Assembly (NCBI RefSeq): GCF_963422355.1
Contig: NC_085106.1
Span: 2,856,568 to 2,920,567, forward strand
Reading direction: 5' to 3'
DNA: 64,000 nt
DNA from: Corticium candelabrum
Taxonomy: Eukaryota > Porifera > Homoscleromorpha > Homosclerophorida > Plakinidae
Below, in pieces: positions 55,901-64,000 of the stretch (positions within the stretch are counted from its first letter, which is position 1; the number at the start of each line of letters is the position of its first letter). The notes under the pieces are model-generated. The model was not told where the DNA came from. It was given only the letters and a program-made list of their open reading frames with translations, and searched no databases. Both the position numbers and the translations under genes were made by a program.

Positions 55901-56600
55901 TTTTCACCCAATCCATTCCCAGCAGGTTTGAGCCTTTTCCTTGTCTCACGTAGAATTGAATAGGTGCAAGGTTGTTGCAAAATCTAACCTGACCTGTCAT
56001 CATGCCCTTAAATCTCATGATTCGACCTGAAGCATTTTGTAGCTGCTCCCTCTCCTTACTCAACTTGGGCTGTCCCAATTTCTTCCACGCTATCTCATCC
56101 ATCAAGGAAACGTCCGCTCCTGTATCAACTCTAAAAGTTAAGAAACAGTCATTCACTCGTACCTTCACCTCAAGTTTCCTTAATGTATCACGAACAGTTT
56201 CTGCACAGTAAACATTCTTTGTGACAGAGTCAATGCAATAACTTGATTCTTCATCCTCCTGAGACGAGCTTCCTTCTAAATCTACCTTCTGGGAGTTTCG
56301 AGCTTGTTGTACCTTCTTTGTTCTCTGAAGTACATCTCCTGGTTTAGCAACTTTGCCACGCCTAAATCCCAATGATTTTTCTTGGTTCTTCGCCGTCTTC
56401 TTCGTACATTCCCATTGGTAGTGTCCTTCTTCTAGACATTTCAGAAATAAACTTCTGTGAGTGTCTTCCGTGATATTGTAATCTGTAACAGCTAAGTTCA
56501 GGTAGAACTTGAACGAATTTTTAGTGCCTCTTCACTACACCAGCAATAACAATGAGCGCATGCGCCGCATTCCAATGTCCGGCCGTCCCTAGTCTCGCGT
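52955..56600 (-). mobile_element. Ty3/Gypsy LTR retrotransposon, broken copy 2
   Basis: Reads on the - strand. Parts in order: a gag/protease region about 56370-55840 (protease motif RVDTGADVS), reverse transcriptase about 55860-55000 (KIDLKDAYNQLRVDEESQ, IYMDDILISG), RNase H about 54950-54600 (LACDASEKGLGVCLF) and integrase about 54400-52960 (HIDFAGPFC, VSDNGPQFVSSEF, PPYHPQSNGQAERFV). Long stretches of each domain remain open, so it looks younger than copy 1, but it is broken, with a small number of breaks. Clear paired LTRs are not visible; a short sequence shared with about 52.5 kb in inverted orientation may be LTR-derived. It differs from copy 1 in sequence and orientation. Confidence 0.85.
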
Positions 56601-57621
56601 AGACAGCCACTCCCCCGTCAACGGAAGTCAAAAAGGGGAGGGGATGACTGAGCGAGACTTAGTAGGCCGTCCCTTGGTCTACCTCTAGAGGTATGCTGTA
56701 ACCCTAGCGCATGCGCGCTTCTTGTTAAATTTTATAACTAAATATATAACTCACTAGTTCTAAATATGACCAAAAAATCTTTGAAACATTTATTGTATTC
56801 TTAATATTTTGCATACTATTAACAATTACATTCAACAACTATTCTGTGACTGTCCGGGGTTGACTGTCAGTCATCGATTGGTTGGTGGTGCCTCTAAACA
56901 CTTTAACTTGTCCTCTCAATGCTTGGATGATACAGTTAAAACGTGCAACAATATAATTAAGTCTTGCGCATGCTTTACCAAATTAGGTGTAGACTAGAAA
57001 GATTTTAGTTGGATATAACCGCATGTGGAGCATTTCATCTTCAACACTCTAAATGTATTATTGCCTAGTGGTGTGACTAACTAGGAGTAATAACCAGGAT
57101 ACGTTAAATACTGTCTAACTTGAAGATTGCACTAGAGGAGGGGCTACTAAGTTAATGAATATGATGTCTGCAGTATGTTGGGAAGACTCATTGCTGTGCT
57201 ATGAGATGCACACAGTCAACAGACAACAGGAATCAGTGTGTATATACATACTTACATGGACACCTGGACTGAAACTATGCCAATAACTTTACTCTTGTCC
57301 TGCATTACAATATGACCAACTTTCACATACTAATGCAACTTCGGTTGTTGACCTACCACGATCCATAATCCTGGTCTTTATGTATGGATCCCGGGCTTTG
57401 TGTAGAAATGACCTGCAAGGTGTGACTAGAAACTAACTGAAATACTGATAAACATAATTTCAATTGGTTTGACAGGTGCCCATAGCTAGCTGTAGTGGTA
57501 GACCCTCAGATGGTTATTACTAATTATTACTCACTAATTATTACTCACACCTGCACGTTCTAAGCTACCCAACAGCTAGTCATAGATACACTGTAGTAAA
57601 ATCAAATTTATGCTACTCGAG

Positions 57622-57680
<59 letters not shown>

Positions 57681-58631
57681 TGTGCTCGCCTACTGAACTA
57701 ATAGGACGTAGTTGAAAAACACTTGAAGTTATGAATTAAGAAACATCAGCCCTAGGTATGTCTCTAATTAGATAGGAGTAACCACTAGAGCAATATGCCA
57801 ACTCTAGTAATAAAGCTGTGTAATGTTCTACTGCCCATTTCAATTTCTGTTGTGCATGATGTGTAATGTCGAGTCTGTTTTTGGGTATATCCATGGGCCA
57901 AACGCTTATCAATCTCTTTGACCTTTGTACATGCATGTCAGCAGTTCTATATCTATTTTTGTTGGTCGCAGTTTGATCTATCTTTGTCTCGTTGTATACA
58001 TACACACGCTGGCAATTCATCGCTCGTGGGCAGAGACTTGTAAGCAGTGGTAGTTTAGAGGGAGATTGGGAAAGTGAAATGCATTGTATGGGAGACGTGG
58101 GTGTGTATATCTAGGGTACGGAAACTGGAGCAGGTGCAATACAAGCAGATGCTCATGTGACAGGCTGAGAAGTGTACCACCAACGCGTGGTCTAGAAAAT
58201 TTAAATTGAACATGCTGACAAGCTCAGTTGGAAAACCTCAAAGACGTCAATTCGACTGTGGCTCATTGCTGATACCTATACAGTTCAAATTTCTTTGAGA
58301 CCAGTAATTAGTTCTTCAAGCTAGTCTTTGTTGTTCTCACGTGTTTACACAACTACCGCCTCCTTTCAAGGAACTCCATAGTGAAAATCCGGGAAAATAA
58401 TTAATTAGCATAACAACCACAGCGGCATGACACATCAGACATATTGACATCAATTCTTTTCTATTTTTCTTTTACAAATATTATCATAAAAACTCTTGCT
58501 TATAAAAACCCAGTGTTTCGGTCTAAACCTGTTCATGTCCGTGGATTTACACATGTTATGAAAACCTCTTATAATACAATAGTATATACACTAGTAAACA
58601 GAATAAAAATCTATGTTCTGTCACTGTGCAT
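56601..58631. other. Gene-free region upstream of the kinase 3' end
   Basis: About 2 kb of AT-rich sequence without a supported gene. It holds a (GT)n tract at 57625-57677, and palindromic GCGCATGCGC occurs near 56710. The distal part (58450-58631) is probably the 3' UTR of the kinase. Confidence 0.5.
57625..57677. repeat. (GT)n microsatellite
   Basis: About 26 GT units in intergenic DNA. Confidence 0.95.
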
Positions 58632-61199
58632 CTAGTTCGCTTTCGTTAGTATATCTGACCCTTTGAGAAGTTGTCCAAACAGCTTCCGTACAACTCTGTC
58701 TGTCAATCGCGTTCGTCCCTTCTTGTCCGATTGGATCGACACAGTAGAGAGCACCGTTGATCTATTATCAACATTCAGTTCTGAATCATCGACATCAGGC
58801 TTCCTGATAGCCGAAAGAATCTCGGTTTTCACGTCTTCCAAATGTTCTGCGTAGCCACTGTCTGTACTTTGTGTCGACTCTACTCTCGGTCGATTGACTT
58901 TGTAAAAGAGACTACTGTTGCTAAGGTTAGCAGCACTCGAACCAGTACTCTCATCACTGCTGCTCTCCGAGATGCTTTCATGCTGTAGTTTGAGTATCCT
59001 CTGGTGAACAGGGCTCAAGAGCTTGGGCATCCGTACGGGTGAACTCTCAGGACTACTCATCGATAGCCAATCCCTATTGACACTCATCCCTCCAAGTGCA
59101 GGGTGTTTTTGGTCACTGAATCTTCGTCGATTGACAGGATTGGGGCAACCGGTGGTCGGTGGATGAGGAGCCGAATGTTGAAGACTCAATGTCCTGTGTC
59201 GGTTCAGTGAGGTCCGACTTGCAAATCGTGTCATCGATGCCTTCGATGCTAGAGCAAGGAGTTTCGGTTTGACCTCTTCACTCGGAGTATCATCATATCC
59301 CTCAGACAACCAGGGATGTCTATTGATATCTTCTATGTTAGCCCGATGGTCTGGATTGGGAGACAGCATATGTTTGACAAGCCTGCGAACGCCTGAACAC
59401 AATGAATCAGACATTAGCTCTCTTACAGATACGCGAGTTAAGTTTATCTACTTACCAGTAGGCATCCGTCTGGGTATGTGGAAAGTACCACTGGAGACAC
59501 ATCGAACCAAATTCCTCGGATCTCGGTCATCAAACGGCATGGTACCGCAGACAAGTGTGTAGAGGAGAACACCCAAGCTCCAACAATCAACTTCGGGTCC
59601 AACATACTTGATACCTCGGATCATTTCTGGTGCCGCATACAACGGACTGCCACAGTACGTAGAAAGATAGGCGTCCGGACTGAACGTGTTGGAAAGTCCA
59701 AAGTCAATAATCTAAAACAGCAAACAATCACATGAGTGCCTCGCACAAATAGCGGTCACCACTTTGTGAGTGGTTTCTCAACACATTAGAATAAGCGACA
59801 GCAGACAAACAGAATAAGCAAACACACACGACGGTTACACACAAGCATGCACCAACTAACAAGCAAGCAACACAGCAGTCAACGCGAAGCCCACCTTGAC
59901 ATTCTTGTCTTCATCCAGCAGTATGTTCTCGAGCTTCAGATCTCGATGTGTCACACCGTTCTGTAAACACAACATAACAGGTCAGTGAGATGGATAAGTT
60001 ACCACACGCGCGATCCGTAGCCACGATACCGCTTCCCCGGTGACCGAAAAGAAAACTCAGCGGAAGAACACCAAAGAAAAGCCCGCCCAACCGAACGCTA
60101 GCGATTACGGTCAGTGTAGGTTTTCAGGTCCACAACGTAATGGGACTCACCTCGTGACAGTAGTGCACCGCCGCCACAACTTGTCTGAACGTGCGTCTCG
60201 CTTCTGTCTCTGAGAGTGTCTTTTTCGTCGCTATGTAGTCGAATAGTTCGCCTCCGCTTACGTATTCCATCGCCAGTATTATTCGCTGCTTGTCTTCCAT
60301 TACTAACCAAAAAAGAGACACACATTAGAGGTTATGTTTATACTAACATCAATGTAGATAGCATATTACATTAGATATGTGTCGACCACAGCGACTAAAC
60401 TCGAGGCAATTATGGTTGAAAAGGAAGTCGAGTGCATAACCCCGTAAGACACCTAGGTGTTGTTTACGATTGTAGTACGGATTCGCGAGAACCAACGCGA
60501 GGTGGAATAATAACCCGCAAGGGGCGTATTTATTTTGTTGTCATGAAATCTGAGCCAATACCGATTCGAATGTCATGCAGTGTAAGTGTCGTCTCTCACG
60601 AAGGCGTGTGCTAATAACCCCCTCGAAGTAAAGATGACATTTGATGGGTTCCTCTCGCAATCGCTCTGCTATCGCGCCCACCACGTCTACCTCCCCCGTT
60701 CAACAACGTCTGCAGTCCTTTCCTTGTGTAGTTGCAAGCGTCAGCACGCCTGGCGCCTTACATTTGCGTGAGTGCGGCTAACACGAGGAAGCAGGGGCGG
60801 CAAATCCGATTCAGTGATTATGATATGTACACACTGACTGACCTTCGAATATCTCCACGATGTGCGGATGCCGTAGTGCTGACTGAATCGCTACCTCACG
60901 CCGTACGCGCTGCATTTCCTTCTCGTTTTTAATACTCGACTTCTCAATCAGCTTCAAGGCAACCTAATACAGAAAGTTGCTCCATAACAAAATTATTCTC
61001 GTTGAGAGGGTGAGGTGTCGCATGTTAGACAAGAAGGGCGCGAAAATCTCACCTTTTTGCCCGTGTTCAAGTCTTCTGCGAGCTTTACTTTGCCGTATGT
61101 TCCCGAACCGAGAGTTCGCACGATACGGTAGTGACCGATGGTGTGTCCTCTTCCCGTACTGCCTGTACTGCTCGTACTGCATCCACTGATGACAGACAT
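58632..61199 (-). CDS. NUAK-like AMPK-related serine/threonine kinase
   Basis: Six exons: 61199-61053, 60963-60843, 60302-60151, 59960-59895, 59711-59456 and 59392-58632. They sum to 1503 nt (500 residues). Kinase motifs: glycine loop [27 protein letters not shown] (ATP Lys), [31 protein letters not shown], catalytic [29 protein letters not shown], activation loop [15 protein letters not shown] (LKB1-type threonine), [35 protein letters not shown]. The pattern GELFDYI / [13 protein letters not shown] / [15 protein letters not shown] is closest to NUAK1/2 among AMPK relatives, though the Ser-rich tail is shorter and I do not see GILK (PP1-binding) motifs. Expected roles are cell adhesion, polarity and stress signalling downstream of LKB1, by family. 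Divergent from GNL3. Confidence 0.88.
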
Positions 61200-61646
61200 C
61201 CTGCAAGACGACGAGCACTTTGAGCAAATGAATCAAGTTTGTGATCCAGTGGCTAAATAGAGAGTGGCCTAAATGAAATCATCCCCGGGTTGTGGCGATG
61301 ATATGGCTGCAGCTTGGTGGGTGGAGCTATAGTGTTGTTGTATATCGCGTCTGCATACTGTCGTCATGGGACTGACATCATCGATTAGTTCCGCCCTAAA
61401 CACTGCCCCTCAATAAAATTAGGCACGTGACGCGATGGAGTCTCATTTCAGTTTGACGTCAGCAGTAGCATATTTATCGTTTTCGTAACCAGTTCATACG
61501 CACGTACATCAAAAAAAAGTGTTTGAAAATGGAGTCCGTGCGAATGTCTCAATGCACTCATGACATAAGCACGAGACATCCTGGTATCCGATTTGGACTG
61601 TACCACGTGCGTGCGTGTTCAAGGAATCGGCGCATCCGGGAGGATC
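61200..61646. promoter_or_regulatory. Divergent promoter region between NUAK-like kinase and GNL3
   Basis: A 447-bp gap between divergent starts. CACGTG E-boxes lie at 61423 and 61604, and a perfect CRE, TGACGTCA, at 61453. A further CACGTG lies in an early GNL3 intron near 62088. Nucleostemin is a known MYC target in mammals, which makes the E-boxes plausible regulatory sites; binding is inference. Confidence 0.55.
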
Positions 61647-64000
61647 ATGGTTCGGCCAAGTAAGTTTTCAGTCAAACCGGCAAAAATGCTAAGCTCACGA
61701 CCTTGTTTTGTTCTAACCACTTCCTAGAGAAAAAGAGTAAGAGAGTACCGGCCAGGAAACGATACAAAATAGAAAAGAAGGTCGATTTAGAGGTCGCTAT
61801 AAATGGACGACGGTTTCTCTAGCTCGTTTACGCTCTAGGTTAGAGAACATAACAGAAAAGAGAGGAAGCGCTCTAAATCTAAGACAGGAAGTTGGTTGAC
61901 AACAGCATCGTAGAACTAGGACTTGCTTGACCAGTTTCCGTTCCAACAGAGACAAAGAAAGATCCCGGAATACCAAATCTATTCCCGTTCAAAGACCAAA
62001 TACTGAAACAAGCGGAAGAAAAGAAGAGACGGGTAAATTGCGGAAATTTTCGAGCAACCTCCGAGACTTTTGTTTTCGAAATTTTACGCACGTGACGTAG
62101 CTGGAAGAAGTGAAACAACGACAGAAAGAGCAGAGAAAGAAGGAGCATGCAAAGAGACGTAAACTCGGTAGTCTACAGAACTTGCAGAAAGATGCAGCTC
62201 GTCGTTCTGCAGACTTTGAGAAAAAGGTAAAGCTAACTTACGCACTAGTTAGGTGCTAATTAAGTAGAGAATCTGTCATGCTGACCTTAAGCTTTCGTCT
62301 TCTTGAATAGATGACATCGTCAAGTAGTCCCCAAATGTACTCATTGCCTGCAGCTGGTAGTAATACAACTGGTGAGTCTGGCCGGCTGTTGCTTGCTCTT
62401 ATAGGTTTCCACTCCCTCTGACTAGATGGTTCAAGACACGCTTACGTGAAGGAGTTCAAGAAGGTGATTGTTTAGCAATGGTGTCGCGTTTCTGAGGTTT
62501 TACACACTATGAATCCAGAATTTACTAGTCTTGTCTCGACAGCCCACTCCCCCACTCTTTGTTTAAATTAAATTAACTTATTGTAGCTAATATATTTCTC
62601 TTACTATAGGTGGTTGATGCGGCTGATGTCATTTTGGAAGTTTTAGATGCCAGAGACCCTTTGGGATGCCGCTGCCCACAAGTTAGTGCACGTTTGCCTA
62701 CGTACATAGGTTTCAGGAGTATTTAGATCTTGTGGGAAGCCAAATATTAGTCTATGAGATGTAAGCTCTGAGTTACCAATTAATGGTTTAGGTAGAGGAA
62801 GCTGTATTTGCATCTGGACCCAACAAACGGCTTGTCCTACTTTTGAACAAAATAGGTATGCACCACTCAAACGGTGTTGTTCTAGTCACTAAATGTCATT
62901 AGCTACATACTGTATGCTAGACCTTGTGCCTTCTGATAATGTAAAGGACTGGCTCAAGTACTTGAGACATGAATATCCCACTGTCGCATTCAAGGCATCA
63001 ACTCAACAACAACGTCAGAACTTGGTATCTATAACTAAATATGGCATCATTTGATGTGTTTAGATAATTTGGTTTAGAGTCAAAGTAAGGTATCGACAAG
63101 CTTGGCTTCTTCTGATTTGCTGGCAAGCAGTCGATGCCTTGGTGCTGACACACTGATGAAGCTTCTGAGCAATTACTGTCGCAATGCTGGAGTGAAGACT
63201 GCTATCCGTGTAGGCATAGTTGGTATGTAATTATATCAAATAGGTTATTTGCATCACTGATGGAGTGTTATGTCTAGGCTTTCCGAATGTTGGAAAGAGC
63301 AGGTTGCTGTTGGTGTTTCCTCTGTGCTTCCCTTAGTGGATATATGATGTTAAAATTTGCTCTTGTTGGTGTAGTGTTATCAATAGTCTAAAGAGATCGA
63401 GGGCATGCATGGTTGGTGCCATTCCTGGAGTTACCAAGTTTGTCCTCTTACCTGATTTCTGATGTGTCATCTCTGGTAACGATGCTTGATTGCCAGAGCT
63501 ATGCAGGAGGTGCATCTGGATAAGCATGTCAAATTATTGGATTGTCCTGGTATAGTGATGGCATCTGGTAAGGGACTGGATCAAGCCACAGCAGTCTTAA
63601 GGAACTGTATAAAGGTAAGTGAGTGAGATATAAAGCAGCTAGTTATCAGATAACTGCATATATCGTATTTGTTTTAGGTGGAAGATGTAGTCGATCCTGT
63701 GTCTCCTGTAGAAGTGATCATACAGAGATGCCAGAGGGATCAGGTGTGATAATATGTAGCAAATTGCTTCTATTGTTAATAATCTAATTTTTAGTATATC
63801 CAACTGTGCCTGTACATTGTAGGTGATGGAGCAGTATGGTATACCCGAATATGGAGATGTCGGCGAGTTTCTTTCGCATTTGGCTTTGCGGAAGGGAAAA
63901 CTAAGAAAAGGTAAGTGCAAGTTGGTGCTGAATGAACAGCACGTGAGAGTTGGTTTGTCCAAAGGAGGAATTCCTGATATGGCTGCAGCAGCCAGGAGTT
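61647..64000 (+). CDS. GNL3: Nucleostemin-type nucleolar GTPase (GNL3/GNL3L), 3' end outside window
   Basis: Nucleolar circularly permuted GTPase required for large-subunit ribosome maturation. The start at 61647 splices to a basic N-terminus ([20 protein letters not shown]), then the Grn1-like region with [17 protein letters not shown] and a charged coiled coil ([16 protein letters not shown]). The permuted G domain follows: [18 protein letters not shown]4 LLLNKIDLVP near 62835-62920, G1 [13 protein letters not shown] near 63215-63345, G2-like GAIPGVT, G3 [14 protein letters not shown] near 63540. G4 before G1 defines the YlqF/YawG family. Then [18 protein letters not shown] and [21 protein letters not shown]; the frame continues past 64000 ([12 protein letters not shown]). 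About 14 exons are seen. GNL3 versus GNL3L cannot be separated here, since invertebrates usually have one ancestral gene. Confidence 0.92.

Overview
This is a stretch of animal nuclear DNA. Genes are split into many short exons joined by mostly GT-AG introns, often of 50-150 bases. There are no bacterial operon signals. The gene set is metazoan: class I PI3-kinase, HBP1, CENP-K, a death-domain NB-ARC protein, NUAK-like kinase, AASS, GLT8D and nucleostemin. Compact genes, long dinucleotide tracts and a mixed load of LINE, Gypsy and MITE elements suggest an early-branching marine invertebrate. A sponge is my guess, but no single feature fixes the phylum.

Layout. 1-11258: two class I PI3-kinase catalytic subunits in tandem on the + strand (the first is cut by the window edge), with a small unrecognised five-exon gene between them. 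11707-18096: a 14-exon amidohydrolase whose eighth intron is swollen by two head-to-tail LINE fragments (restriction-like endonuclease type) framed by a 290-bp direct repeat. 18581-23558: HBP1 (-) and CENPK (+), divergent from a 221-bp shared promoter. 24062-29157: two adjacent intronless genes on the - strand, a cytochrome P450 and a 1212-residue death-domain/NB-ARC/TPR protein. 29469-30091: a Mutator-like MITE with long inverted repeats and a perfect 9-bp target duplication. 30278-36618: AASS, the bifunctional lysine-degradation enzyme, with a hairpin-rich MITE in one intron. 36619-39066: a gene-poor stretch with another MITE. 39067-41497: an ammonium transporter (-). 42805-43358: a tRNA-derived SINE candidate ending in a GT tract. 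43592-46662: a GLT8D-like GT8 glycosyltransferase (-). About 47.4-56.6 kb: two broken Ty3/Gypsy elements in opposite orientations, the first carrying a THAP-domain fragment. 58632-61199: a NUAK-like AMPK-related kinase (-), divergent from a nucleostemin-type GTPase (GNL3, + strand) that runs off the right edge.

The genes do not form one pathway. Two divergent pairs share promoters with recognisable sites (NF-Y-like and NRF1-like; E-box and CRE). The most unusual items are the intronless pair, the P450 lacking the oxygen-activating acid/threonine pair, the PI3K tandem, and the several non-autonomous elements with well-defined ends. Exon junctions were placed by eye from splice dinucleotides and reading phase. 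For five genes (the 127-aa gene, the amidohydrolase, HBP1, CENPK and the NUAK-like kinase) the summed exons are a multiple of three. Other gene models are approximate.
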